A stretch of DNA of 64,000 nucleotides from Rhizobium sp. Root483D2 (GCF_001426685.1 NZ_LMFB01000038.1:98218-162217); one strand, 5' to 3'; positions 25,892 to 35,179 are shown, counted from the first letter of the stretch. The notes: generated from the letters alone by a model not told the origin. Translations and numbers: made by a program.

Positions 25892-27673
25892 CTAGAGAAC
25901 TTTTGCGAGGAACTCGCGGGTGCGCGGATGGGTCGCCTGGCTGAAGATGCGGGCGGGCGGTCCGACTTCCAGGATCTGCCCCTCCTCCATGAACACAACC
26001 GTATCGGCGACTTCACGGGCGAACCCGGTTTCATGGGTGACGATCACCAGCGTCGTGCCGGTGCGTGCCAGCTCCTTGATCACATCCAGCACCTCGCCCA
26101 CCAGTTCCGGATCCAGCGCCGAGGTCGGCTCATCGAACAACAGCACCTTCGGCTTCAGCGCCAACGCCCTTGCGATGGCAACACGCTGCTGCTGGCCGCC
26201 AGAAAGCTGGCGGGGATAGGCATCGATCTTGTCCGTCAAGCCGACGCGGGCGAGAAGTTCCCGCGCCAGCTCGACGGCCTCGGCGCGGTCCGTCCCCCGG
26301 ACCTGCATCGGCGCCTCGATCAGGTTTTCCAAAACGGTCAGATGCGGAAAGAGGTTAAAGTTCTGGAACACCATGCCGATATCGGCGCGGCGTTTCAGGA
26401 TGTCCTTTTCCTTCAGTTCATAGAGCGTCTCGTCCTTCTGACGGTAACCGACGAGTTCGCCGTCAACCGAGATGAAGCCGCTATCGACGCGCTCAAGATG
26501 ATTGATCGCCCGCAGCAAAGTCGATTTGCCGGAACCGGAGGGCCCGAGAATGGCCGTGACACTGCCTGCCGGAAGGGTCAGATCGACCCCATCCAGAACT
26601 TTCAGCGCGCCAAAACTCTTGGAAATGCCGTGAATTCGCACCGTGGCGCCGGACCGCAGCAGCGGCGCATCGCGAAACCCGGTCTTGCGCGCAGCCTGTG
26701 TCCCCGGAGCCGCCGTCTGCCGCTGTGCCGGCTGACGAAACCTAGCGAGCAAACCCGCAAAGGGCAAAGGCAGGGGATTGCGCACCGCGCCCTTGGAATA
26801 ATAGCGCTCGATATAATATTGGGCGATCGACAGCACGGTCATGATCACCAGATACCAGGCCGTCGCCACCATCAGCAGCGGCACGACCTCCAGATTGCGG
26901 CGATAGATGACCTGGACCGTGTAAAAAAGCTCAGGCAGCGCCAGCACGTAAACCATGGAGGTGCTTTTTGCCAGACCGATGATCTCGTTGAAACCGGTCG
27001 GCAGGATCGAGCGCATGGCCTGCGGCAGGACGATGCGGAACACCTGACGGCGGCGCGGCAGGCCAAGGGCGGCGGCCGCCTCAAGCTGCCCCTGATCCAC
27101 CGACAGGATGCCCCCACGGACGATCTCGGAAAAGAACGCGGATTGATTGAGCGTCAGCCCGAGGAAGGCGGCGGCAAACGGGGTCAGCAGCTGCATCGTC
27201 GGATAATCGACGAGAACCGTACCGGTGAACGGTTCGGCGATGCGGATCGTCTCGTAGAGATAGCCGAGATTGTTGAGAATGAGCAGCAGCACGATCAGCG
27301 GAATGGAGCGCAGCAGCCAGACGTATCCCCAGGAGACACCCGACAGAAGCGGCGATTTCGACACCCGCGCCAAGGCGAGCGCCGTGCCGAGCACCGAACC
27401 GGATATGGTCGCGAGAACCGTGAGCAGCAATGTCCGGCCAAGACCGGCCAGAACCGGTTCTGCAAAAAACCATTCGGCAAAGACATTCCAGCCCCAGCGC
27501 GGGTTGGTGAAGGTCGAATAAAGGGCCACGGCAATGACCAGGCCCGCAAATATCGTGCCGGCCAGGCGGCCGGGATGGCGCGCAGGGACGATCCGGTAGC
27601 GCGAATAGTCCTGGCCGTGCTCGGCCGCTTTACGGCTGGGCTTTATGCCTGCAAAATCTGTGGTGAGCGCCAT
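25892..27673 (-). CDS. Fused amino-acid ABC transporter permease and ATPase
   Basis: The single 593-residue protein joins two subunits that are normally separate. Residues about 1-320 are a HisM/YecS-type permease with about five membrane segments and the EAA loop [30 protein letters not shown]. After a Gln/Ala-rich linker (about 320-345), residues 350-593 are an ATPase with Walker [10 protein letters not shown], signature [15 protein letters not shown], Walker [13 protein letters not shown] and H-loop VTHETGF. It would work as a homodimer with the two downstream binding proteins. It corresponds to ytmLMN or yxeNO of B. subtilis compressed into one gene. I see no frameshift or internal start at the junction. 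Confidence 0.92.
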   Translation of the reverse strand: MALTTDFAGIKPSRKAAEHGQDYSRYRIVPARHPGRLAGTIFAGLVIAVALYSTFTNPRWGWNVFAEWFFAEPVLAGLGRTLLLTVLATISGSVLGTALALARVSKSPLLSGVSWGYVWLLRSIPLIVLLLILNNLGYLYETIRIAEPFTGTVLVDYPTMQLLTPFAAAFLGLTLNQSAFFSEIVRGGILSVDQGQLEAAAALGLPRRRQVFRIVLPQAMRSILPTGFNEIIGLAKSTSMVYVLALPELFYTVQVIYRRNLEVVPLLMVATAWYLVIMTVLSIAQYYIERYYSKGAVRNPLPLPFAGLLARFRQPAQRQTAAPGTQAARKTGFRDAPLLRSGATVRIHGISKSFGALKVLDGVDLTLPAGSVTAILGPSGSGKSTLLRAINHLERVDSGFISVDGELVGYRQKDETLYELKEKDILKRRADIGMVFQNFNLFPHLTVLENLIEAPMQVRGTDRAEAVELARELLARVGLTDKIDAYPRQLSGGQQQRVAIARALALKPKVLLFDEPTSALDPELVGEVLDVIKELARTGTTLVIVTHETGFAREVADTVVFMEEGQILEVGPPARIFSQATHPRTREFLAKVL

Positions 27674-27709
27674 GTGTGATCCCCGGTCAATAATGAAGTT
27701 TCTACCCGC

Positions 27710-28264
27710 TCAGCGCTGCGCGGCCGCGCGCGGGAACGGCTGTTCGCCAGCCACGCCGGCCGGCAGGCCGACAGTGGCGAGATGGCCAATCTCTTTTTCA
27801 AACGGCAGCGTTTTGTAGATTTCCGGATCGGCTTTGACGTCGAACAGTGCGGTATAGCCATATTTCAGATAGAGCCCGACGGCCTCCGGCTGGCGAAAGC
27901 CGGTGGTCAGGTAGATGCGCGAATAGCCCTGACGCGCCGCCTGCACTTCCAGCTCGAGCAGAACCTTGACCGCCAGCCCCTGGCGGCGAAGGTCCGAGCG
28001 GGTCCAGATGCGCTTGAATTCGGCCGTGCGCTCGTCATAAAGCTTGAACGCGCCGCCGCCGATCGTCGCGCCACCACGCTGCAACAGCAAAAAATTTCCA
28101 TGCGGCGGCGCAAAGGCTTCGGCCGGATAGCGGTTCATCTCCTCGACTGCACCCGCCGCGTTGAAATACGAGCCGTAACGGCTGTCATATTCATAGGTAA
28201 GTTCATCGATCAGCGGCTTGGCGCGGGGATCGAGGGGCGTGGTGTAGACAAACGTATCGCTCAT
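27710..28264 (-). CDS. GNAT N-acetyltransferase of the sulfur operon
   Basis: The ATG at 28264, nine bases after AGGA, gives 184 residues. GNAT core: GGATIGGGAFKLYDERTAEFKRIWTRSDLRRQGLAVKVLLELE, where RRQGLA is the acetyl-CoA P-loop, then YLTTGFRQPEAVGLYLKYGY (motif B). It lies between the M20 amidohydrolase and the transporter genes. In the B. subtilis ytm and yxe operons a GNAT enzyme (SnaA/SnaB) acetylates imported S-modified cysteine before C-S cleavage. The same role is proposed here from context; a generic acetyltransferase cannot be excluded. Confidence 0.85.
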   Translation of the reverse strand: MSDTFVYTTPLDPRAKPLIDELTYEYDSRYGSYFNAAGAVEEMNRYPAEAFAPPHGNFLLLQRGGATIGGGAFKLYDERTAEFKRIWTRSDLRRQGLAVKVLLELEVQAARQGYSRIYLTTGFRQPEAVGLYLKYGYTALFDVKADPEIYKTLPFEKEIGHLATVGLPAGVAGEQPFPRAAAQR

Positions 28265-28312
28265 GGTCGCCATTCCTGTGAGAAGTTGGCCTGTGGAAAT
28301 GTGGTGATGCCG

Positions 28313-29515
28313 TCAGATGAGAAAAGTTTCCGCCAGCCGCACCCAGTAGCGGGCGGCGGGCGCGATGATCGCGTCGTTGAAATCGTAATGGGCGCTGTGC
28401 AGCGGCGCTGTTTCGCCATTGCCGACAAACAGATAGCTGCCGGGCTTCGCCTGTAGCATGAAGGCGAAATCCTCGCTCGCCGTGCGCGGCTTGAAGCCCT
28501 CCTCGACCCGTACAGGACCAAACGTGTCGAGCGCGACGCCACGCGCGAACTCGGTCTCTGCGCGATGGTTGATCAGCGCCGGGAAGCCGAGCCGGTAGTC
28601 CACCTCCGCCACCGCACCAAAACTTTCCGCCTGCGCCCGCGCCAAGGCCGGAATGCGCTCCTGCAACTGCTGACGGACGGTTTCTGTGAAGGCGCGCATG
28701 GTCATCTTCAGCTCGACGCTTTCGGGGATGACATTGGAGGCGGACCCCGCATGGATTGATCCGACCGTCGCCACCGCCATGTCCTGCGGATCGACATTGC
28801 GCGAGACGACGCTTTGCAGCGCGGTGATGAAGGACGCCGACGCCAGCACCGGATCAACAGCGCGGTGCGGCTCTGCCCCATGGCCACCCTTGCCGACGAT
28901 GCGGATCTTTGCCTGATCGACCGAGGCCATGGCCGGCCCCGAAACGAAACCGAACTGGCCGAGCGGCACGCCCGGCCAATTGTGCAGCCCGAAGATCGCA
29001 TCGACCGGAAAGCGCTCGAACAGGCCCTCCGAGATCATCTTTTTCGCACCGGCGCCGATTTCCTCGGCCGGCTGGAAGATCAGATGCAGCGTCCCGTTGA
29101 AGCTGGAACTCTGCGCCAGATAGCGGGCGGCGGCCAGGAGGATGGAGGTGTGGCCATCATGGCCGCAGGCATGCATGACATCGGGATTGTTGCTGGCATA
29201 GGAAAGGCCGGTCGCCTCCTCAATCGGCAGGGCATCGATATCCGCCCGGATGCCGATCCGCCGCTCGCCGTCGCCGCGCTTCAACGTGGCGACAACACCG
29301 GTTCCGGCGATGCCGGTGGTAACCGCATATCCCCAGGAGGACAGTTGCGCGGCGATCAGCTTGCTGGTGCGCCGCTCCTGAAAGGCAAGCTCGGGATATT
29401 GATGCAGGTCGTGGCGAAACGCGATGCTCTCGTCGAGAGAGGCGGCAATGCCGCGCTCCACGGGATCATCCCCTGAAGGGCCGTTGGTCTGCTCTGTCCG
29501 TGCGATGATGTTCAT
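28313..29515 (-). CDS. M20-family N-acyl amino acid amidohydrolase
   Basis: The ATG at 29515 gives 400 residues; the frame runs upstream to 29710 but there overlaps the preceding gene. It is a HipO/AmaA-type metallohydrolase: FRHDLHQYPELAFQE, GIRADIDALPIEE, metal ligands in MHACGHDGH, EE in FQPAEEIGAGA, GLHNWPG and the dimerisation domain with GKGGHGAEPHRAVDP. Members remove acyl groups from N-acyl amino acids. In the proposed pathway it would deacetylate N-acetylcysteine after monooxygenation, like SndA/SndB. It starts 16 bases after the LLM gene and ends 48 bases before the GNAT gene. Confidence 0.9.
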   Translation of the reverse strand: MNIIARTEQTNGPSGDDPVERGIAASLDESIAFRHDLHQYPELAFQERRTSKLIAAQLSSWGYAVTTGIAGTGVVATLKRGDGERRIGIRADIDALPIEEATGLSYASNNPDVMHACGHDGHTSILLAAARYLAQSSSFNGTLHLIFQPAEEIGAGAKKMISEGLFERFPVDAIFGLHNWPGVPLGQFGFVSGPAMASVDQAKIRIVGKGGHGAEPHRAVDPVLASASFITALQSVVSRNVDPQDMAVATVGSIHAGSASNVIPESVELKMTMRAFTETVRQQLQERIPALARAQAESFGAVAEVDYRLGFPALINHRAETEFARGVALDTFGPVRVEEGFKPRTASEDFAFMLQAKPGSYLFVGNGETAPLHSAHYDFNDAIIAPAARYWVRLAETFLI

Positions 29516-29531
29516 GGCTTTATCCGGCGCC

Positions 29532-30881
29532 TCAGGCGCCGACCGCCTTTCCGCGTTCGACGTCTTCAGCGGGCGCGACGTACCGGCTTTCCCGGTAATC
29601 CAGCCCCAGATGATCGCGCAGCGTCTCACCTTCGAGCACAGGATTGAAATAGCCGCGCCGCTCAAGGATCGGGAGGACATGGGTGGCGAAATCGTCGAGC
29701 CCTTCGGCAATCACCGGGAACCCGAGAATGAACCCGTCGGCGGCGCCCTCCTCCACCCAGCGGATGATCTCGCCTGCGATATGATCGGCCGTGCCGATAA
29801 AGGCCGTGCGCGGCGTGGCCGAATCGAGCGCGACTTCGCGCAGCGTCAGGTTTTTCTCGCGTGCCGTCTTCTTGATCCGGTCCGTCGTCGCGCGAAAACT
29901 GTTCTTGCCGATATCGCCGATATCCGGAAAAGCTTCGTCGAGCGGATAGACGCTGAAATCATGATGGTCGAAGAAGCGGCCGAGATAGAGCAGCGCTTCC
30001 TCAATGGTGACGAGATTGCGGATCGCCTGATATTTCTGCTCGGCCTCTTCAGCCGTTGCCCCGACCACCGGCCCGATGCCGGGATAGATGCCGATCTCTG
30101 CGGCCCGGCGCCCTTGCGCAATCGCGCTCTGCTTGACCTGTTTGTAAAAGACCTTCGCGTCTTCGATCGGCCCACCATTGGTAAAGACGGCATCGGCATG
30201 TTTGCCAGCAAGCCGGATGCCGGAATCGGACGCGCCCGCCTGGAAAACGACCGGCTGCCCCTGTTTCGAGCGGCCGATATTCAGCGGGCCTTCGACGCGG
30301 AAGAAGCGGCCTTTGTGCCCGAGCGTGTGCAGCTTCGACTTGTCGGCATAGACGCCCGTTTCCCGGTTGCGGACGAAGGCATCGTCATCCCAGGAATCCC
30401 ACAGGCCCTTGATCACATCGAGATATTCGTCGGCGATCTCGTAACGCAGCTCGTGTTCCGGATGCTCGCGGCTGTAATTGCGCCCCGACCCTTCGAGCGG
30501 CGTCGTCACCGCATTCCAGCCGGCCCTGCCGCCGCTGATCTGGTCGATCGTGGCAAATTGGCGGGCCACCGTGAACGGGTCGCTATAGGAGGTCGAGACC
30601 GTGCCGACCAGGCCGATCTTTGCGGTCGATGCCGCCAAAGCCGACAGGATCGAGATCGGCTCGAACCGGTTGAGGAAATGCGGGATCGACTGGGCGTTGA
30701 TATAAAGTCCATCGGCCACGAAGGCGAAAGCGATGCCTGCGGCCTCTGCCTTGCGGGCGGTGTTGACGAAGAACTCGAAATTGACGCTGGCGTCAGCGGG
30801 ACCGCTTGGATGTTTCCAGGCGTTCATGTGACCACCGGGGCCCTGCAGCATGATGCCGAACGGAATATGTGTGTGAACCAT
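29532..30881 (-). CDS. NtaA/SnaA/DszA-family flavin monooxygenase
   Basis: This 449-residue luciferase-like protein is of the larger subfamily that includes nitrilotriacetate monooxygenase, DszA and B. subtilis CmoJ/ScmK. It shows KAEAAGIAFAFVADGLY, EPISILSALAASTAKIGLVGTVSTSYSDPFTVARQFATIDQISGGRAGWNAVT, then SKQGQPVVFQAGASDSGI and GTADHIAGEIIRWVEEGAADGFILG. These use FMNH2 from a separate reductase. With the neighbouring acetyltransferase and deacetylase it is the best candidate for the C-S cleaving step on an N-acetylated S-substituted cysteine. The second gene of the operon, it starts 23 bases after the first LLM gene. Confidence 0.88.
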   Translation of the reverse strand: MVHTHIPFGIMLQGPGGHMNAWKHPSGPADASVNFEFFVNTARKAEAAGIAFAFVADGLYINAQSIPHFLNRFEPISILSALAASTAKIGLVGTVSTSYSDPFTVARQFATIDQISGGRAGWNAVTTPLEGSGRNYSREHPEHELRYEIADEYLDVIKGLWDSWDDDAFVRNRETGVYADKSKLHTLGHKGRFFRVEGPLNIGRSKQGQPVVFQAGASDSGIRLAGKHADAVFTNGGPIEDAKVFYKQVKQSAIAQGRRAAEIGIYPGIGPVVGATAEEAEQKYQAIRNLVTIEEALLYLGRFFDHHDFSVYPLDEAFPDIGDIGKNSFRATTDRIKKTAREKNLTLREVALDSATPRTAFIGTADHIAGEIIRWVEEGAADGFILGFPVIAEGLDDFATHVLPILERRGYFNPVLEGETLRDHLGLDYRESRYVAPAEDVERGKAVGA

Positions 30882-30904
30882 CGGATAAATCCTTGTTGTC
30901 CGTA

Positions 30905-31897
30905 TCAGGCGGCGAGCGAGAGCCGCTCCTTGGCGAGCCGTTCGATGGAGGCGAAGCGCTCGGCGCTGGCGAGCGCCGGCGTTTCGATGATGAATTCGCC
31001 GATGCCGTAGCGGCTGGAGAGGTCATCGAGCTGGCTGCGAACATCTGCGGCCGTGCCATGCAGCACGCTCGGCACCTTTGATTCGAGACGATCGATGGCG
31101 ACGCCGGCCTGGCGCGCATATTCGGACGCCTGCTCCTCGGTACCGACATTGACGCTTCTGCCGTCGGTGAGGAAAACCTTGACGATGCGCAGATCGCCGA
31201 CGGCCCGGCGTGCAAGGGCCGCATCCTCGGCGGCATAGGCCGCAAGCGCCAGGATCGGCGTCCTGCCGCCACTCATCCGCTCATAGGCCTCGAACGTCAG
31301 ACGCAGGTTTTCCGGATCGCCGTTCAACTGCCCCGCAAACACCAGCCGCCAGCCCTTGGCTGCGGCAAGCTGCGCACTCTCAACGCTGGCGCCCAGCAGA
31401 AATCGCTCCGGTGCAGATGGCGGAAACGGCGTCGCATGCGGACCGTCCTGCGCGGGATCGGCAGCCAGATAGCGATTGATGTCTGAGAGTTGCTGCGCAA
31501 AGTCCGGTTTCGCCGCAGGATCGATCCCCACCTGCAGGGCGCGGGTCGAGAGCGGAAAGCCGCCCGGCGCCTTGCCGACGCCGAGATCGACCCGGCCCGG
31601 CGCCAGCGACGCCAAAAGATTGAAATTTTCCGCAACCTTGTAGGCGCTGTAATGCTGCAGCATGACGCCGCCCGAACCGACCCTTATCCGCGCAGTCCTG
31701 GCCAGAAGATAGGCAATCAGCGTTTCCGGAGCTGAACTTGCCAGGTTGAGCATGCTATGATGCTCGGCGACCCAGAACCGGTGATACCCAAGCTCCTCCG
31801 CCCTCTGCGCCAGCCGAACCGTCGCCCGCAGCGCCTCCACCGCAGTGCCACCCTCATCGATAGGGCTCTTGTCTAGGAGACTGAGGAGGTAGGACAT
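30905..31897 (-). CDS. LLM-class flavin-dependent oxidoreductase, MsnO8-like
   Basis: This 330-residue luciferase-like enzyme begins MSYLLSLLDKSPIDEG. It has RAEELGYHRFWVAEHH, SSAPETLIAYLLARTARIRVGSGGVMLQHYSAYKVAENFNLLASLAPGRVDLGVGK and a C-terminal IRSQLDD-type helix, a pattern seen in the MsnO8 group, which includes CmoO/YtmO-like proteins. AAGGGA precedes the ATG. It is the first gene of the minus-strand operon. A 7-bp-arm palindrome lies directly upstream, so transcription of the whole set probably starts here. Confidence 0.87.
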   Translation of the reverse strand: MSYLLSLLDKSPIDEGGTAVEALRATVRLAQRAEELGYHRFWVAEHHSMLNLASSAPETLIAYLLARTARIRVGSGGVMLQHYSAYKVAENFNLLASLAPGRVDLGVGKAPGGFPLSTRALQVGIDPAAKPDFAQQLSDINRYLAADPAQDGPHATPFPPSAPERFLLGASVESAQLAAAKGWRLVFAGQLNGDPENLRLTFEAYERMSGGRTPILALAAYAAEDAALARRAVGDLRIVKVFLTDGRSVNVGTEEQASEYARQAGVAIDRLESKVPSVLHGTAADVRSQLDDLSSRYGIGEFIIETPALASAERFASIERLAKERLSLAA

Positions 31898-31914
31898 AGC
31901 CGATGATCCCTTCG

Positions 31915-31932
31915 CTAAGTTGCAAAACTTAG
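31915..31932 (-). promoter_or_regulatory. Candidate operator of the organic-sulfur operon
   Basis: CTAAGTT-GCAA-AACTTAG has perfect seven-base arms and starts 18 bases upstream of the first operon ATG, next to its ribosome binding site. The position suits a repressor or activator site. No regulator gene is adjacent, so the protein that binds is unknown. Confidence 0.45.
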
Positions 31933-32003
31933 TCCATAAAACCAGTAGACAAACCGATTTATAAGGAACGGCATTCTCTTTGGCGAGACGTTGAGAGAAA
32001 AAC

Positions 32004-32050
32004 TCACCTGGCCTATTCAGGTGAAACCGATAGGGTTAGCGGTGACTAAC
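32004..32050 (+). promoter_or_regulatory. Two inverted repeats upstream of the CurA-like gene
   Basis: TCACCTG-GCCTATT-CAGGTGA (32004-32024) and GTTAG-CGGTGA-CTAAC (32035-32050) lie 45-90 bases before the plus-strand ATG at 32095. They could be operators or leader hairpins. Neither is followed by a T-tract. Confidence 0.35.
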
Positions 32051-32094
32051 TTATTGAAAAACAGGTCAGCGACATCTGAAAGTGAGGGATAACT

Positions 32095-33123
32095 ATGCCA
32101 GGCAACCCCGTTTCGACCCGCATCGTCCTTGCCTCGCGCCCCTCTGGCAAACCCGTTGTGGGGAACTTCCGGCTTGAAGACGAGCCGCTGCGGGATATCG
32201 CCGAGGGCGAAGTTCTTTTGCAAATTCTCTATCTCTCCCTTGATCCCTACATGCGCGGCCGCATGGATGAAGCCAAATCCTATGCCAAGCCGGTCGAGAT
32301 CGGTGGGGTGATGGAGGGCGGAACGGTTGCGAGAGTTCTGCACTCACGCAACGCTGCGTTCAATCCCGGCGATATCGTTCTCTCCCATTCCGGATGGCAG
32401 AGCCATGCAGTTGCGCATGGCAGCGACCTGAGGAAACTCGACCCGGACCAGGCGCCGGTTAAAACGGCGCTCGGCATTCTCGGCATGCCTGGATTTACCG
32501 CCTATGCCGGCCTGCGCAACATCGGGAAGCCGAAGGCCGGAGAAACGGTTGTGGTTGCCGCCGCCAGCGGTGCTGTTGGCTCGGCGGTTGGCCAGATCGC
32601 CAGAATTTTCGGCGCCCGCGCCATCGGCATCGCCGGTGGACGCGAGAAATGCGATTATGTGCGCGACCAGCTTGGTTTCGACGCCGCGATCGACCATCGG
32701 TCCAGCAATTTCGCCGCAGAACTGAAAGCCGCTTGCCCCGATGGCATCGACGTCTATTTCGAAAACGTCGGCGGCCACGTGTGGAGCGCGGTATTTCCCC
32801 TGCTCAACGATTTCGCACGCATCCCCGTTTGCGGGCTGATCGCGCATTACAATGAAGACCGTTCCGCGCCCGGCGCACAGGATCAACTCCCGGCCGTCAT
32901 GCGCGCCATCCTGCGCAAGAGCCTGACGATCAGAGGCTTCATACAGCGGGAATTTTCCGACCAGCGGGCCGATTTCTACAGGGAAGCCACAGCCTGGATT
33001 GCCGATGGCCGGCTGAAATACAAGGAGGATATCATCGAGGGCCTGGACAATGCTCCAGACGCCTTTATCGGCCTGCTCGACGGACAGAATTTCGGCAAGC
33101 TGATCGTCCGCGTCGCCGCCTGA
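32095..33123 (+). CDS. curA: NADP-dependent medium-chain oxidoreductase (CurA-like)
   Basis: The 342-residue protein is a zinc-free MDR: LSLDPYMRGRM, a nucleotide-binding VVVAAASGAVGSAVGQIARI (about 155-174), GIDVYFENVGG and the C-terminal RGFIQREF. This is the leukotriene B4 12-hydroxydehydrogenase/CurA group, which reduces activated double bonds of enones with NADPH. GAGGGATAACT precedes the ATG. The gene is divergent from the sulfur operon and separated by about 197 bases. A link to that operon is not evident. Confidence 0.87.
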   Translation: MPGNPVSTRIVLASRPSGKPVVGNFRLEDEPLRDIAEGEVLLQILYLSLDPYMRGRMDEAKSYAKPVEIGGVMEGGTVARVLHSRNAAFNPGDIVLSHSGWQSHAVAHGSDLRKLDPDQAPVKTALGILGMPGFTAYAGLRNIGKPKAGETVVVAAASGAVGSAVGQIARIFGARAIGIAGGREKCDYVRDQLGFDAAIDHRSSNFAAELKAACPDGIDVYFENVGGHVWSAVFPLLNDFARIPVCGLIAHYNEDRSAPGAQDQLPAVMRAILRKSLTIRGFIQREFSDQRADFYREATAWIADGRLKYKEDIIEGLDNAPDAFIGLLDGQNFGKLIVRVAA

Positions 33124-33208
33124 GCAAGGGGTCTCACCGGCCACTGGCGTCAAGCCGGAGGCGCTTTTGTGGAAGTAAATTTACCTGTCTTGAAAGACAA
33201 AAAGAGAA

Positions 33209-33284
<76 letters not shown>

Positions 33285-33434
33285 GCCAGAACCGCTTCGT
33301 TTGCGGCCTCTAGAACCACATTGCTGTGGTGTGATGCGGCGTATAATGGGGTTCGCCGGGCTTGTCTAGTTCCGCCGGTGATTTTCTTTCGGATTTCTTG
33401 AAAAAATCTGTGTGGGCTGTTTAGAGGCTGTTTT

Positions 33435-34352
33435 TCAAAGATAAAGTTCACCGGCCGCGATCTTCACCGCCTGTCCGCCGATCCGGGCCGTGCTGATTTC
33501 GCCGCCGGAGACGTCGATATGAAGGTGCAGCAGCGATGGGCGCCCCATCTCCACGCCCTGCTCGACCAGGAACGGGTGATGGCCGTCGATCAGCCGATCG
33601 AAACTGTGGATGGCGCCGGAAAAGGCGGCAAGCGCGGAGCCTGTCGCCGGGTCCTCGGCAATGCCCATGGCGGGAGAAAACATCCGCGTGTGGAAGCGTG
33701 CGGCATGGTTGACGCCGCCGCGGCAATAGAGATAGGCGGCGGCGAGCCGGCCTTCGGCGATCGGGGTGATCTGCTCCCACTGTGCTGCGTCGAACTCCAC
33801 GGCGGCGGCCGCGCTCACATCGTGAACCGGGATCGTCACGAAAGGGACCCCGGCGCTCCAGAACGAGGGCACATGGTTTTCAAAGCCGATCTGCGTCGCC
33901 TTCAGGCTGAATGCATCGGCGATCGCCTGCCGGTCGAATTTGGCATCGAGCCGCACCGATTTGCGTGGCACGTCGAATTCAGCGAAGGTCGCCTCGCCTG
34001 CGCGGCCGCGCACGGCGCAGCGCACCGGGCCGACATTTTCCTCCAGCATCTGCACGAGGTCATAGTCTTTATCGTCAAACGAGCGTCCATCTTCCGCTAA
34101 CGCAACAGCGGCGCCCACCGTCGGGTGGCCGGCGAACGGCAGTTCATAGGCGGGCGTGAAAATCCGCAGTTTTGCGGCATGCCCGGTTTTTTGCGGCGGC
34201 TGCAGAAACACCGTTTCCGACAGATTGAACTCGCCGGCAATCGCCTGCATCGCGGCATCGCTGAGGCCATCGCCGTCAAAGACAACGGCGAGCGGATTTC
34301 CCTCCAGCCTGTTGGCGGTGAAAACGTCGTAGATTGCATAGCGACGCGCCAC
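33435..34352 (-). CDS. PhzF-family isomerase/epimerase
   Basis: The 305-residue protein starts ARRYAIYDVFTANRLEGNPLAVV, with AGEFNLSETVFLQPP (catalytic Glu at about 46), RIFTPAYELPFAGHPTVGAA and MGIAEDPATGSALAAFSG. All are signatures of the PhzF/diaminopimelate-epimerase-like fold. AAGGGAG stands five bases before the ATG. The family includes PhzF of phenazine synthesis but most members have unknown substrates, and no other phenazine gene is present. It is probably the last gene of a minus-strand set with the Nudix and EEP genes. Confidence 0.9.
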   Translation of the reverse strand: MARRYAIYDVFTANRLEGNPLAVVFDGDGLSDAAMQAIAGEFNLSETVFLQPPQKTGHAAKLRIFTPAYELPFAGHPTVGAAVALAEDGRSFDDKDYDLVQMLEENVGPVRCAVRGRAGEATFAEFDVPRKSVRLDAKFDRQAIADAFSLKATQIGFENHVPSFWSAGVPFVTIPVHDVSAAAAVEFDAAQWEQITPIAEGRLAAAYLYCRGGVNHAARFHTRMFSPAMGIAEDPATGSALAAFSGAIHSFDRLIDGHHPFLVEQGVEMGRPSLLHLHIDVSGGEISTARIGGQAVKIAAGELYL

Positions 34353-34423
34353 GATGGTCTCCCTTTGCTGTTTTCAGGTACCAGACCTTGCATGGCAGGT
34401 CGCTCCCGGCAAGCGCAAAAGCG

Positions 34424-35152
34424 TCACTTTACGGTGCCGAAAACCCATTGCAGAACCGGCGGCATGAAGGGCGGATACGGATGCTGCCCGGGATCGGCGG
34501 TGCGGATGGCAAGGGCGGCGTCGATTTCCGGCTCCGGATCGGCAGCGATATGAGCGAGAATCCTGTCGATCAGCTCGGCCGCAGTCTCCTCAAAATGATA
34601 GGCACGAAACAGGGTCACGGCGTCCTGATGGCGCAGACCATGGAAACCGGAGACGCTTTTGGCGTCCGATAGCGCAAGACCCGTTTCCTCCATCACCTCG
34701 CGCGCCATATTGCCGTCGATATCGCAATATCCGCCGCTGATGTCATCGGGATCGAGCGAGCCCGCAGCGCAATAGACACGGCCCGGATTGGCGGTGTGCT
34801 GGCCCATGCGAATGGCGATCACCGCACCGTCCGAAGATACGATCACCGGCAGGCCGAACAGATGCAGCGCTGCCCCGGCCGGGCGGGTCTTGCGCCAGAG
34901 CAGAAACGCCGAGAAGGGAACGATATGGCAGGTGCCAGACAAAGCGCCGCCGCCAAGCTCCAGTGCCCGCATCAACAGCATGCGGCCGTCAAACAAGGCA
35001 GGATTGGCCGCCACCTCATGGTCCCAGTTGGCGGTGATTTCCGCCTCACGCGCAAGACAGAAGGGATGCGGCGCGTCCGACACTTCGACTTGGATGCGAT
35101 CGACCGGAAAGATCAGCCGATCGCCGGGCCATGTGGATAACGTGCTTGTCAT
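34424..35152 (-). CDS. Nudix hydrolase
   Basis: The 242-residue protein has the second half of the Nudix box, AREVMEETGL (about 167-176), supplying the metal-binding glutamates. The first half (GX5E) is not canonical: SGGYCDIDGN precedes it and the expected first Glu is absent. About 130 N-terminal residues resemble the NUDIX-associated domain of larger members. Substrate unknown. It starts 27 bases after the EEP gene and ends 71 bases before phzF-like, so co-transcription is likely. Confidence 0.78.
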   Translation of the reverse strand: MTSTLSTWPGDRLIFPVDRIQVEVSDAPHPFCLAREAEITANWDHEVAANPALFDGRMLLMRALELGGGALSGTCHIVPFSAFLLWRKTRPAGAALHLFGLPVIVSSDGAVIAIRMGQHTANPGRVYCAAGSLDPDDISGGYCDIDGNMAREVMEETGLALSDAKSVSGFHGLRHQDAVTLFRAYHFEETAAELIDRILAHIAADPEPEIDAALAIRTADPGQHPYPPFMPPVLQWVFGTVK

Positions 35153-35179
35153 GGGTTCACAAAATCCGCTCTGAAAGGT

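Noticed and set aside
25838..27679. 613-codon plus-strand open frame
   Set aside because: Antisense shadow of the fused permease-ATPase, which has unmistakable motifs on the other strand.
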